From positions 1,612,501 to 1,676,500 of the forward strand of contig NZ_CP022707.1 in NCBI RefSeq assembly GCF_025340265.1: DNA of 64,000 nucleotides. The letters run 5' to 3'. The position numbers were made by a program, and so were the translations under genes. This document shows, one piece after another, positions 1 through 8,841 of this stretch. Source of the DNA: Novosphingobium sp. 9. Its GTDB lineage: Bacteria > Pseudomonadota > Alphaproteobacteria > Sphingomonadales > Sphingomonadaceae. The notes beneath the pieces were generated by a model, which had not been told where the DNA came from, searched no databases, and saw nothing but the letters and a program-made list of their open reading frames with translations. Positions within the stretch are counted from its first letter, which is position 1; each line of letters opens with the position of its first letter.

Positions 1-137
1 ACTTTCACCTCCTCTTCATGGTAGCCGCCGCCCCGCTCAAATGCGCGAAAACGCCCAGCGAGTGCTGGATGGTCGCTGGGTGGTGTTGAAAAGCAGGGCG
101 CAATGATCTGCATTTTCTTCGAGATGTTGGGGGCGGT

Positions 138-168
138 TGCGGGCGAGAAACGGATGTCACCGCCCGCA
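138..168 (-). terminator. Hairpin downstream of the efflux operon, possible terminator
   Basis: Perfect 8-bp arms TGCGGGCG (138-145) and CGCCCGCA (161-168) lie 44 bases past the stop codon of the last efflux gene. No clear U-run follows on the minus strand, so intrinsic termination is only a guess. The rest of 1-211 shows no convincing coding frame. Confidence 0.35.
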
Positions 169-211
169 GTCTGCCTCTTCGGCCCGTTGAGCGAGAGCGC
201 CAGGGGTTGTT

Positions 212-1639
212 TCAGGCGGCAGGTGTCCAGCCGCCGCCGAGTGCGCGGATAAGGTCGATGCTGGCCTCGACACGGCGTGTGTCGAGTGCGATCACTGCGC
301 GCCGGACCCGCAATGCAGTCGTTTGTGTGGTGACGACAGTAAGGTAGTCCTCGGCGCCTTTGCGATAGCGATTGAGGCTGAGCTGTTCTGTTTGCCCGGC
401 CTGCTGCTGTGCCGCAGTTTCGGCCCTGGTCTCATCGCCCAGGTGATGCAGGCGCGAGAGGCTGTCTTCGACCTGCTGGAAGGCATCGAGAACGCAAGTG
501 CGGTAGTCTGCCGTTGCCTGTGTCCACTGCGCGCGAGCCTCTTCGACCTTGGCGTGACGCTTGCCGCCATCGAAGACTGAAAGCACGGCGCGTGGTCCCA
601 GCGACCAGAAGATGTTGGATGCGCTCAGCAGTCCGGCGATGCCGGTGTTCTCCAGCCCACCTTCGCCGCCGAGCATCAGTTGGGGGAAGAATGCGGCCTT
701 GGCGACGCCGATACGCCGGTTGGCCGCGAACATGCGCCGCTCGGCAGCGGCAACGTCGGGGCGACGTTCCAGGAGCGTGGACGGCACCCCAACGGGCGTG
801 TCCGGTATGGTGGGCATCTGGGTGGACGCGGCCAGTGAGAAGGAACTGGCAGGTGTGCCTATCAGGCTGGCTATCGCATGTTCCAGCAGGGCGCGCGAAT
901 TGTTGAGGTCCGCGAGCTGCGCACGAGCTTCCTGCAACTGTGTGCCCGACTGGCCTGTCTCGATGCCGCTGGCGATGCCATCTGCGAAACGGCGGCGGGT
1001 CATCGCATCGGCGCGGCTGTAATCATCGACCGTTTCACGCAGCAGTTCGATCTGCCGGTCATCACCGCGCAATTCCACATATGTATGCGCTAGCTCGGCC
1101 TCCAGGCTGAGACGGATCGCGGCAAGGTCATCGGCACTGGCCTGCGCGTCCGCGCGTCCTGCGGCGACGGAATTGCTGACCCGCCCCCACAGGTCGACCT
1201 CGTAGCTTACTGCACCGCCCAAGGCGTCGTCGGAGTAGGTGTCCGGCTGGGTGCTGCCTCTCAGCGGACGATTGTCAGACTGGCGATCATACATCGGATC
1301 GGCGCCCAGCCCAATATGGGGCAACGCCGCCGAGTGCGCTTCCTTCAGATCGGCTTGTGCTTCCTGATAACGGCCCAAGGCCGCCTGCAACGTGGGGTTG
1401 TCACTGCCGATCTTCGTCTCCAGCCCATCCAGGGTCTGATCGCCGTACACTGTCCACCATGCGCCGGAGATAGCCGGGGAGGCGGGGGAGGCGGGCTGCC
1501 ATGGCCCGGCCTCCTTGTAGGCAGCAGGTGCCGTGACGATCGGCGGATGATAGGCGGGGGCCTGCGAGCAGGCTGCCAGTGCAGTGGAGGCCAGCACTGC
1601 CAGCGTGAGGGCACGCCATCCCGCGGAACGGTCAGCCAT
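212..1639 (-). CDS. RND efflux outer-membrane factor lipoprotein, NodT/OprM family
   Basis: This is the outer-membrane channel of a tripartite efflux pump, 475 aa, a usual length for the family. The N-terminus is a lipoprotein signal ending in a lipobox LAAC near residue 24, so the mature protein should be lipid-anchored with its periplasmic tunnel reaching the adaptor. Two repeated TolC-like halves can be seen (about 60-250 and 280-470), including the family phrase LLERRPDVAAAERR near 290. The gene is last in a minus-strand operon and its start overlaps the end of the adaptor gene by 8 bases, which suggests translational coupling. The substrate cannot be read from the sequence. Confidence 0.93.
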   Translation of the reverse strand: MADRSAGWRALTLAVLASTALAACSQAPAYHPPIVTAPAAYKEAGPWQPASPASPAISGAWWTVYGDQTLDGLETKIGSDNPTLQAALGRYQEAQADLKEAHSAALPHIGLGADPMYDRQSDNRPLRGSTQPDTYSDDALGGAVSYEVDLWGRVSNSVAAGRADAQASADDLAAIRLSLEAELAHTYVELRGDDRQIELLRETVDDYSRADAMTRRRFADGIASGIETGQSGTQLQEARAQLADLNNSRALLEHAIASLIGTPASSFSLAASTQMPTIPDTPVGVPSTLLERRPDVAAAERRMFAANRRIGVAKAAFFPQLMLGGEGGLENTGIAGLLSASNIFWSLGPRAVLSVFDGGKRHAKVEEARAQWTQATADYRTCVLDAFQQVEDSLSRLHHLGDETRAETAAQQQAGQTEQLSLNRYRKGAEDYLTVVTTQTTALRVRRAVIALDTRRVEASIDLIRALGGGWTPAA

Positions 1640-2795
1640 GCGCGTTCTCCACCTGGACCTGTTGGCCCTGTGTGATTGAATCCGCCGGATTATCGACGAC
1701 CTGCATGCCTTGCGACACGCCGGAGATCACTTCCACGGTGCTGCCCATATCGCGGCCGAGCGTGACGTTGTGCAGGGCAATGCGATGATCGGGCGTGACG
1801 GTTGCCACTTGTGTGCCGGCAGAACGGAAGATCAGTGCGCTTGAAGGGATGGTCACGGTGTGGACGTCACCGGGCAGGTCGAAATCGACTTCGGCATAGC
1901 CGCCGGGCTTCAGTTTACCGTCGGGGTTATCGACCAGAAGCTGGACATTGAGCGTACCATTGCCGGTGTTGATGACACCGGCCGAGCCCACGACGTGCGC
2001 GGCGAACGTCAGGCCAGGATAGCTTGGCGTTGTCAGCGTGGCGGTGAGACCGTCATGGATAGCGGCAGAGAAGTCCTGAGGAACGCCGACGTAAAGGCGG
2101 ATCTTGTGTAGGTCTGCCACTTCGAACATCGGTTGCGGGTTGCTGGCGCCTGGACCGACAAGATCCCCGATGTCCGCATTGCGGGCCGAGACGACGCCTG
2201 CGAAAGGCGCACGCACGACGGTATAGCTCTTGAGGGCGAGCAGACGGTCGAGGTCGGCTTTGGCTGCGGCAACTCCGGCGCTTTTTGCTGCTGAATCGCT
2301 GTTCTTTTCGTCGGCTTCCTGACGTGAGACCGAGTTGGAAGACAGCAGGTCGTTCCAGCGCGCTGCGGTCGTCTTGGCGAGACCTGCATCAGCATTGGCC
2401 TGTGCCAGCTGGGCGCGGGCCTGCGCGATCTGCTGATCCAGTTCAGGCGTGTCGATCGTGCCCAGTGCGGTTCCGGCAGCAACGTTCGCGCCGATGTCCT
2501 TCGACCAGCTGCCGACATAGCCGTTTACGCGGGCATACAGCTTGGCCTCGTTCCAGGCTGCCATCGTGCCCGGCAGCGACAGCGAATGGCTTTTGGCGTT
2601 GGCGCCGACAGGTACGAGGTGGACGCTTTGCACTGTGCGCGCATCGGCCCAGTGCTGGGCGGCATGGTGCTGGTTCATGCGGCTGACGGCGCCGGTCGCA
2701 ACGACACCAGCTGCGATGAGAACGGCGACGATGCCAGCGGTCTTGAGGCCACGCGGCGCGCGCGCGGTGTCCTGCTGGGGAGTGGATTCATGCAT
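1632..2795 (-). CDS. RND efflux periplasmic adaptor (membrane fusion protein)
   Basis: A 387-aa HlyD/AcrA-type adaptor that links the inner-membrane RND pump to the outer-membrane channel. One N-terminal membrane segment (about residues 17-40) is followed by a barrel-sandwich/lipoyl half motif (about 75-115), an alpha-hairpin rich in Ala and Gln (about 115-185), the second lipoyl half (VVRAPFAGVVSARNADIGD, about 190-212) and beta-barrel and membrane-proximal domains. It overlaps both neighbours by 8 bases. The lack of Met/His-rich metal motifs favours an organic-compound pump over a copper/silver pump, but this is inference. Confidence 0.93.
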   Translation of the reverse strand: MHESTPQQDTARAPRGLKTAGIVAVLIAAGVVATGAVSRMNQHHAAQHWADARTVQSVHLVPVGANAKSHSLSLPGTMAAWNEAKLYARVNGYVGSWSKDIGANVAAGTALGTIDTPELDQQIAQARAQLAQANADAGLAKTTAARWNDLLSSNSVSRQEADEKNSDSAAKSAGVAAAKADLDRLLALKSYTVVRAPFAGVVSARNADIGDLVGPGASNPQPMFEVADLHKIRLYVGVPQDFSAAIHDGLTATLTTPSYPGLTFAAHVVGSAGVINTGNGTLNVQLLVDNPDGKLKPGGYAEVDFDLPGDVHTVTIPSSALIFRSAGTQVATVTPDHRIALHNVTLGRDMGSTVEVISGVSQGMQVVDNPADSITQGQQVQVENAHG

Positions 2796-5700
2796 GGGCG
2801 ATGTCTCCCTGGGGAAGATCGGAGGAGGTGGAATGGTCAGGTACGGTGTCGGGCGAAGGCGCCGGGCGGTACTTGCGATGGACGATCGAGAACACCACCG
2901 GCACGAAGACGAGGGTCGCCATCGTCGCGCAGATGAGGCCGCCGATCACGGCACGGCCGAGGGGAGCGTTTTGTTCACCACCATCGCCAAGGCCGAGGGC
3001 CATCGGCCCCATGCCGATGATCATCGCCAGCGCGGTCATCAGGACGGGGCGGAAGCGCGTTGCACCCGCCGCAAGCGCGGCCTTGGTGGCGTCGCCCAGT
3101 TCGAGCAGTTTCTCTCGGGCGAAGCTGACTACCAGCACGGCGTTTGCGGTGGCCACGCCCATGCACATGATCGCGCCGGTGAGAGCAGGCACCGAGAGCG
3201 GGGTGTGCGTGGCGAACAGCATCCACACGATCCCGGCCAGTGCCGCAGGCAGTGCCGAGACGATCACCGCAGGGTCCACCCAGCTCTGGAAGTTGACGAC
3301 GATCAGCAGGTAGATCAGCACGATGGCACCCGCGAGGCCCAGCAACAGACCGGTGAAGGCGGTGTTCATCGTTTCCACCTGCCCGCGTAGATGCACGCTG
3401 GCACCTGCCGGAAGATCGGCGTGAGTGTCCTTCAGGATCGTATCGATATCGGCAGCTACCGCGCCAAGATCGCGGCCCTGTGGTGCGGCGTAGACATCGA
3501 AGGCGGGCTGCACGGCATAGTGCGAAACCACCGCAGGCGAAGGCTTGCGCACGATCTGGCCGATCCCGCCCAGCGTCTGGAAAGCGCCCTTGCTGCCTGT
3601 CACGGGGATCGAATCCATCGCAGACATGCTGTCGGTACGATATTCCGGCATCTGCACGACGATGGGATAGGACACACCATTCTTCGGGTTCAGCCAGAAG
3701 GTGGGCGCGACCTGGAACGAACCGGAGAGATCCACCGAAAGGCTGTTCGTCACGTCCGCTTCGGTGATTCCATCGCGATCAGCCTCGGCACGGTTCACGT
3801 TGACCTTGAGCTCCGGATAGTTCTCTGCCTGCTGCAGGCGAACATCGGCGATGCCAGCGACATGGCCGATCTTGCGCACCAGTTCCTGGGCGTAGGCTTC
3901 GTTGGCCGTGGTGTTCGGCCCCGTCACCATGACGTCGATCGGCGCAGGTGAGCCGAAATTCAGGATCTGGCTGATGATGTCAGCCGGCAGGAACGAGAAG
4001 GTCGAGCCGGGGAACGTGTCGGGCAGAACCTTGCGTAACTGCTTCACGTAATCGGCGGTGGGTCCGTGATCCTTGGAAAGCGTCACCAGAATGTCGCCGT
4101 CCTGCGGGCCGACGCCGCCATCGTTGGAATAGGCACGGTTGATGCCGGAGACCGGCAGGCCGATGTTATCGACGATCGAGGCGATCTGCCCTAGCGGAAG
4201 GGTGCTGCGAATGCGGGCCTCGACATGATCGAACAGCGCGGCAGTTTCCTCAAGACGGGTGCCGACGGGCGCGCGTACATGGAGGTCGATCTGGCCGGCA
4301 TCGATCGAGGGGAAGAAGTCGCGTCCCAGCATCGGGATGAGGGCGAAGGAGACGAGTACCACGGCAAGAAACCCCGGTACAAACACGCGTCGGCGTTCAA
4401 GCACGAAGGTCAACAATTCGACATACCAGCTGCGCACGGCCTCAAAACGCTTCTCGAAGCCCTGTTGGAAGCGGCGTAGCGGATTGTGGCTCTCGGGGCG
4501 TCCCGCCATTGCGTTGTGGCTGGCCATGACCTCGGCGGTGTGCGGCCCGGCATGGGCACGCAGCAGGAAGTTGCCCATCGTCGGCACCAGCGTGCGGGAG
4601 AGAACAAAGGAGGCGATCATCGCAAAGACCACTGCCTTGGCCATGGGCGCAAAGAGATAGCCTGCGATACCCGGCAGGAAGAACATCGGCACAAAGGCGA
4701 TGCAGATGCACAGCAGCGAGACGAACGCCGGGCCGACGATCTGACGAGCGCCATCGAGGATCGACTCCCGCACGCCCTTGCCCTGTTCGAGGTGCCAGTT
4801 GATGTTCTCGATGGTGACGGTCGCATCGTCGACGAGGATGCCGACCGCGAGCGCCAAGCCGCCCAGCGTCATCACGTTCAGCGTTTCGCCGGTGATGGAG
4901 AGCCCGGCAACCGCAGCCAGGATTGCCAACGGAATTGATGCGGCGATAATTACGGTCGAGCGCCAGGAACCGAGGAACAGCAGGATCATCAGGCTGGTGA
5001 GTGCGGCGGCAATCACACCTTCGCGGATGACGCCCGACACTGCGGCCTTCACGAACAGCGACTGGTCGGACAGGGTGACGATCTTCAGATTCTTGGGCAG
5101 CGTCTCCCGCAGCTTGGGGAGCATGGCCTTGACCTGATCGACGATCGTCAGGGTCGATGCCGAGCCCGCTTTGAGAACGGTCATCAGCACCGAGCGGTGG
5201 CCGTCGACACGCACTTCGTTGCGCTGCGGCGGCGAACCATCGCGCACATGGGCGACATCGCTCATCAGCACGGTCACGCCGTCCACGGTCTTGATCGGCA
5301 GCGAATTGAGGGCATCGACCGCAGAGGGGCTGTTGTTCAGGCTGACATCGTATTCGTAGCGGCCGATCTTGGTTGTGCCGGCGGGGGTAATCTGGTTCTG
5401 CGCGGCCAGTGCCTCGCCGACGTCGGTGGCCGAAAGGTGGTGCGCGGCCAGAAGTTGGGGATCGAGGTCGATCTGGATCTGGCGCTCACGGCCGCCATAG
5501 GGCGAGGGAATGGCAGCTCCTTCCACCGAGGCAAGCGCGGGGCGGATGAAGTTCTGCCCGCTGTCGAACAGCTGCTTTTCCGAGAGATGGTTGGATGAAA
5601 GCGCCAGTTGCAGGATCGGCACGGTCGAGGCGTTGTAGTTCAGGATCAGCGGTGGCGTGATGCCGTGGGGCATCTGCTTGAGCACGGTCTGGCTGATCGA

Positions 5701-6039
5701 CGTGACCTGCGCGGTGGCGGTGCGGATGTCGACACCGGGGCGGAAGAAGATCTTTACGATACCGATGCCGTTCAGCGACTGGCTCTCGATATGGTCGATG
5801 TCGTTGACAGTCGAGGACAGCGAACGCTCGTAATAGTAAATCACGCGGCCGGACATGTCCTCGGGCGGCAGGCCGCGATAGGACCATACGGCGGCGATCA
5901 CGGGGATCTTGATGTCTGGGAAGATGTCGGTGGGTGTCTTAAGCCAGGCGGTGACACCTCCGATCAGGATCAGAATAGCTAGGACGACGAATGTCAGCGG
6001 CTTGCTGAGTGCGATCTTGACGATTTGGAGCATGGCCAT
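2788..6039 (-). CDS. RND efflux permease, HAE1/AcrB-like
   Basis: An inner-membrane proton/drug antiporter of 1083 aa. An N-terminal membrane helix (about 11-33) leads into the first large periplasmic loop, then membrane helices from about 335. The helix-4 motif GGLALAVGILVDDATVTIEN holds the paired acidic residues D404-D405 expected for proton relay. A second half repeats the plan (second periplasmic loop about 565-860, helices from about 870). Around residues 500-540 there is a longer cytoplasmic linker than in AcrB. It lies between the kinase gene upstream and the adaptor downstream in one operon. HAE1 (hydrophobe/amphiphile) rather than heavy-metal export is inferred. Confidence 0.94.
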   Translation of the reverse strand: MAMLQIVKIALSKPLTFVVLAILILIGGVTAWLKTPTDIFPDIKIPVIAAVWSYRGLPPEDMSGRVIYYYERSLSSTVNDIDHIESQSLNGIGIVKIFFRPGVDIRTATAQVTSISQTVLKQMPHGITPPLILNYNASTVPILQLALSSNHLSEKQLFDSGQNFIRPALASVEGAAIPSPYGGRERQIQIDLDPQLLAAHHLSATDVGEALAAQNQITPAGTTKIGRYEYDVSLNNSPSAVDALNSLPIKTVDGVTVLMSDVAHVRDGSPPQRNEVRVDGHRSVLMTVLKAGSASTLTIVDQVKAMLPKLRETLPKNLKIVTLSDQSLFVKAAVSGVIREGVIAAALTSLMILLFLGSWRSTVIIAASIPLAILAAVAGLSITGETLNVMTLGGLALAVGILVDDATVTIENINWHLEQGKGVRESILDGARQIVGPAFVSLLCICIAFVPMFFLPGIAGYLFAPMAKAVVFAMIASFVLSRTLVPTMGNFLLRAHAGPHTAEVMASHNAMAGRPESHNPLRRFQQGFEKRFEAVRSWYVELLTFVLERRRVFVPGFLAVVLVSFALIPMLGRDFFPSIDAGQIDLHVRAPVGTRLEETAALFDHVEARIRSTLPLGQIASIVDNIGLPVSGINRAYSNDGGVGPQDGDILVTLSKDHGPTADYVKQLRKVLPDTFPGSTFSFLPADIISQILNFGSPAPIDVMVTGPNTTANEAYAQELVRKIGHVAGIADVRLQQAENYPELKVNVNRAEADRDGITEADVTNSLSVDLSGSFQVAPTFWLNPKNGVSYPIVVQMPEYRTDSMSAMDSIPVTGSKGAFQTLGGIGQIVRKPSPAVVSHYAVQPAFDVYAAPQGRDLGAVAADIDTILKDTHADLPAGASVHLRGQVETMNTAFTGLLLGLAGAIVLIYLLIVVNFQSWVDPAVIVSALPAALAGIVWMLFATHTPLSVPALTGAIMCMGVATANAVLVVSFAREKLLELGDATKAALAAGATRFRPVLMTALAMIIGMGPMALGLGDGGEQNAPLGRAVIGGLICATMATLVFVPVVFSIVHRKYRPAPSPDTVPDHSTSSDLPQGDIAHA

Positions 6040-6063
6040 CTCGGGTCAAAGCAGAACAGGTAG

Positions 6064-6091
6064 AGTGCGGTGCGTCATGTCGTGCCGCACT
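6064..6091. other. Inverted repeat between kinase and RND permease genes
   Basis: Arms AGTGCGG (6064-6070) and CCGCACT (6085-6091) flank a 14-base loop in the 104-base gap between the histidine kinase stop and the permease start. It could be an operator for the operon's own response regulator, a separate promoter element for the pump genes, or a partial terminator. The sequence alone does not decide. Confidence 0.3.
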
Positions 6092-6143
6092 GCACCATCG
6101 AACTGTCGCGAGATCGGCCTCTGTGCGAGTTTGCGCTAGTGAA

Positions 6144-7622
6144 TTAAAATTCACCTGGAAGCGGAGCGATTACGGCATCCGGTGGTGTCACCAGTGCGAT
6201 TGCAAGACCGGGTTCGTTATCTCGAAGCTCCAGCTCGAACTGGTGCAAGTGAGCAATCGCAGCAACTATGCTGAGGCCGAGGCCGTATCCCGAAATGCCG
6301 CTGCCGACGATGCCTCGCTCGAAGCGATGGAGGGCTGTCGCTCGCTCTCCGGGGGCGATGCCGGGGCCGTCGTCGGCCACCGTGATGCGCACGGCGCCGC
6401 GAACATCCCGTGAAGCAGAGATCGAGATATGCCCGGCTGTCGGCGCATACTTGATCGCATTGTCGAGCAGGTTGCTGAGCGCTTCGAACAGCAGGCTGCC
6501 ATCGGCAAACAGACACAGGGCGCTGGCGGAATGGCAGGTAAGGTTCTGGGTGCGCTCTTCGGCTAAGGGACGATAAAGGTCGATCAGCGTCGCCAGCAAG
6601 TCGCCCACATCTACAGGGGCGAAACCGGCTCGCCGGGTACGGGCCTCGATTTCGGAGATGCGCAGCAGGCCTGCGAAGCGCCCAAGAGCGTGATCCAGAT
6701 CGCCGATCGCCGCGTCGAGCGCGCTGACGAGCGTAGGATTCCCTTCGTTTTTTGTGCGGATCTGCGAAAGCCGTCCGCGTACGCGCGTAAAGGGGGTGCG
6801 CAGGTCATGGGCGATCGCGTCAGTCACGGATTTTGTCTGGTTGACCACCTGTGCCACTTCCTCGACCATGGCGTTCACGGTGCGGGCGAACTGGTCGAAC
6901 TCATCGTCGCGGCCGGTCAGCGGCATGCGCTCGTCGAAGCGGCCGGCGGCGATCCGGCGAGCGACGTTCTGCAAGTGGCTTACCCGTCGAAGCGGCGCCA
7001 GGCTGAGTGCGGTTCCCAGCGTCAGCATCAGCAACAGGATGACAAGGCCGCTGGCCACGAAAATAACGGTCACACGCTGGCGCAGATCGACCACAAGCGT
7101 GATATCCCTTCCGATCAGAAGCATGTCCCCTTTGCCGACAGGTACGGCAAGCAGCCTTATCGCGGTGCGGATTCCGGGCTGGGCCGCCAGGTCGTGCGGA
7201 TGACGGTTCAGGGCGCTGACCCGCGCTGTCAGGTTTCCGGCAATTCGGTGCCCGGATGAATCCAGCAAGGCGTAATAGTTCAGTCCGCTGATATCGCGGG
7301 CGAGTGAGGAGTCGATTTCATGCGGCACGTCTTCAGATGGGATGGACTGCATGCGTACCGCCTCGCGCTTGAGGATGCGGTCCGTGCGCGCGTTTATCTG
7401 GTCGGCGCTGAACAGGTAGATGACGAGAATCAACAGCGCCACGCCCGCTATCGCGATGGCGCCCAGTACCACGGTCAGGCGAAAGGTGCTGGTGTTGCGG
7501 ATATCAGCGAAACGCAGGCGCCAGGGGCGTGCGATGTCGCTCAGTCCAAAGCCGGGCGTTCGGGTTTCGGCGGTGTTCGGGCCGATATCCGAGGGGCGGT
7601 CCGAAACGCTGCTATCCGGCAT
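6144..7622 (-). CDS. Sensor histidine kinase of the efflux operon
   Basis: A 492-aa membrane histidine kinase. Two transmembrane segments (about 49-72 and 185-208) bracket a periplasmic sensor region of about 110 residues. A HAMP domain follows (about 209-262). The H-box is DAIAHDLRTPFTR with phospho-acceptor H272, then an N-box NLLDNAIKYAP, a G1 box ADDGPGI and a G2 box GYGLGLS. The start overlaps the last codons of the upstream response regulator, typical of cotranscribed pairs. Because the pair sits at the head of the RND operon, it probably controls the pump. The signal is unknown. Confidence 0.93.
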   Translation of the reverse strand: MPDSSVSDRPSDIGPNTAETRTPGFGLSDIARPWRLRFADIRNTSTFRLTVVLGAIAIAGVALLILVIYLFSADQINARTDRILKREAVRMQSIPSEDVPHEIDSSLARDISGLNYYALLDSSGHRIAGNLTARVSALNRHPHDLAAQPGIRTAIRLLAVPVGKGDMLLIGRDITLVVDLRQRVTVIFVASGLVILLLMLTLGTALSLAPLRRVSHLQNVARRIAAGRFDERMPLTGRDDEFDQFARTVNAMVEEVAQVVNQTKSVTDAIAHDLRTPFTRVRGRLSQIRTKNEGNPTLVSALDAAIGDLDHALGRFAGLLRISEIEARTRRAGFAPVDVGDLLATLIDLYRPLAEERTQNLTCHSASALCLFADGSLLFEALSNLLDNAIKYAPTAGHISISASRDVRGAVRITVADDGPGIAPGERATALHRFERGIVGSGISGYGLGLSIVAAIAHLHQFELELRDNEPGLAIALVTPPDAVIAPLPGEF

Positions 7623-8295
7623 CGAAACGGTATCCTTCGCCTTTCACCGTCACGATCGGGGAAGGGGTGCCGGGTTGGTCCAGCTTGCGGCGCAGGCGAG
7701 CGATATGGACATTGATGAGGTTCGCGCCGGGATCGAAGAAATACCCCCAGACCTTTTCGAAGATGATGCGGCGGCTGACGACCTCTCCGGCATTTCGCAT
7801 AAGGAATTCGAGAAGGCGCAATTCCATGTGCAACAGCTTTACCGGTTCGCCATTGATGGTAACGCTGCGGCGTACCAGATCGAAGACGATCCCACCGCCC
7901 TGCAACATTACCGGCTCGTCGACACCGCCGGCGCTTGCGCGACGCAGCAGGACTTCCACCCGGACGGCCATTTCGCTCGGCGCAAAGGGCTTGACCAGAT
8001 AATCGTCGCCACCGGCGCGCAGACCGGCGATCCGGTCGTCGACATCGCTGAGCGCACTGATCATCAGCACGGGGGCGGTAACGCCAAGGCGCCGCAATTC
8101 GCCCAGAACCTCAAGCCCGTCCATGTCGGGCAGCATGCGATCGAGGGTAAGGCAGTCGAACGAGACCTCCCCGGCACGGGCGATGGCCTCGGCGCCGGTC
8201 GCACGGTGTTCGGCTTCCTGTCCGTGCGATTGCAATTCCTCGACGATGACGCGGGCTGTAACCTCGTCATCCTCGATCACCAGTATCCTTGCCAT
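7612..8295 (-). CDS. OmpR/PhoB-family response regulator of the efflux operon
   Basis: A 227-aa two-domain transcription regulator. The receiver domain (1-120) has the acidic pair at residues 9-10, phospho-acceptor D52 in LTLDRMLPDMDG and the conserved lysine K102 in YLVKPF. The C-terminal winged helix (about 130-225) ends in the usual TVKGEGYRF element. It is the first gene of the RR-kinase-permease-adaptor-channel operon, so autoregulation and induction of the pump are likely. A candidate inverted repeat lies just upstream. Confidence 0.94.
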   Translation of the reverse strand: MARILVIEDDEVTARVIVEELQSHGQEAEHRATGAEAIARAGEVSFDCLTLDRMLPDMDGLEVLGELRRLGVTAPVLMISALSDVDDRIAGLRAGGDDYLVKPFAPSEMAVRVEVLLRRASAGGVDEPVMLQGGGIVFDLVRRSVTINGEPVKLLHMELRLLEFLMRNAGEVVSRRIIFEKVWGYFFDPGANLINVHIARLRRKLDQPGTPSPIVTVKGEGYRFDAG

Positions 8296-8323
8296 GCCGC
8301 TGCCCTAGCAAGCCGGGCGCGAC

Positions 8324-8349
8324 TGTCCAAGCGATTGCGTTTCTGGACA
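8324..8349. promoter_or_regulatory. Inverted repeat upstream of the efflux regulator, candidate operator
   Basis: TGTCCA (8324-8329) and TGGACA (8344-8349) are separated by 14 bases and begin 29 bases upstream of the response-regulator start codon. The position suits an operator for the operon's regulator. OmpR-type proteins often use direct repeats, so the assignment is weak. Confidence 0.25.
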
Positions 8350-8355
8350 TGCCAC

Positions 8356-8389
8356 GGGGAAGAAGCCGGATGCGCTCGGGCTCTTCCCC
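8356..8389 (-). terminator. Hairpin after ribH, probable terminator
   Basis: GGGGAAGA (8356-8363) pairs with TCTTCCCC (8382-8389), extended by GCC/GGC after a one-base bulge. It lies between the ribH stop and the start of the next minus-strand operon, a good place for a transcription stop, though no strong U-run follows. Confidence 0.4.
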
Positions 8390-8413
8390 TGCTTTCTCTC
8401 GGTGTTCAGGCTA

Positions 8414-8836
8414 TCAGGCGCCGAACTTCTCGCGCAATTCGTAGAGCGCCAGCGCAGCCTTGGCGGCCTCTCCGCCCTTGTCCTTCTGGGCGGGGTCGGC
8501 GCGGACGATGGCCTGCGCTTCGTTCTCGACGGTCAGGATGCCGTTGCCGATGGCAAGGCCGTCCATCGTCATCGCCATGATGCCGCGCGCGGATTCTCCG
8601 GCGACGATCTCGAAATGGTAGGTTTCGCCACGGATGACGACGCCGATCGCGACGTAGCCGTCATAGTCGCCGGTCGCATCCGCCAGCGAGATCGCGGCGG
8701 GAATTTCCAGCGCGCCCGGTACGGTGATGACGTCCGCCTTGTGACCGGCAGCCTTGAGCGCGGCGCGGGCGCCGTTCACCAGCATGTCGTTGAGGGCGGC
8801 GTAGAAGCGGGCTTCGACGATGAGGAAGCGGGCCAT
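8414..8836 (-). CDS. ribH: 6,7-dimethyl-8-ribityllumazine synthase
   Basis: Lumazine synthase, the penultimate enzyme of riboflavin synthesis, condenses the RibB product (3,4-dihydroxy-2-butanone 4-phosphate) with the ribitylamino-uracil. At 140 aa it is a little short but complete: it starts directly at the first beta strand ([12 protein letters not shown]), keeps the substrate loop PGALEIP (about 40-46), the phosphate-binding region and the catalytic histidine in GETYHFE (about residue 74). It follows the ribB fusion gene by 5 bases, so the two are cotranscribed and make the two inputs of one reaction step. Confidence 0.95.
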   Translation of the reverse strand: MARFLIVEARFYAALNDMLVNGARAALKAAGHKADVITVPGALEIPAAISLADATGDYDGYVAIGVVIRGETYHFEIVAGESARGIMAMTMDGLAIGNGILTVENEAQAIVRADPAQKDKGGEAAKAALALYELREKFGA

Positions 8837-8841
8837 GAATC

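Noticed and set aside
8296..8413. FMN riboswitch near the riboflavin genes
   Set aside because: Neither this gap nor the 10149-10218 region shows the length or conserved blocks of an RFN element.
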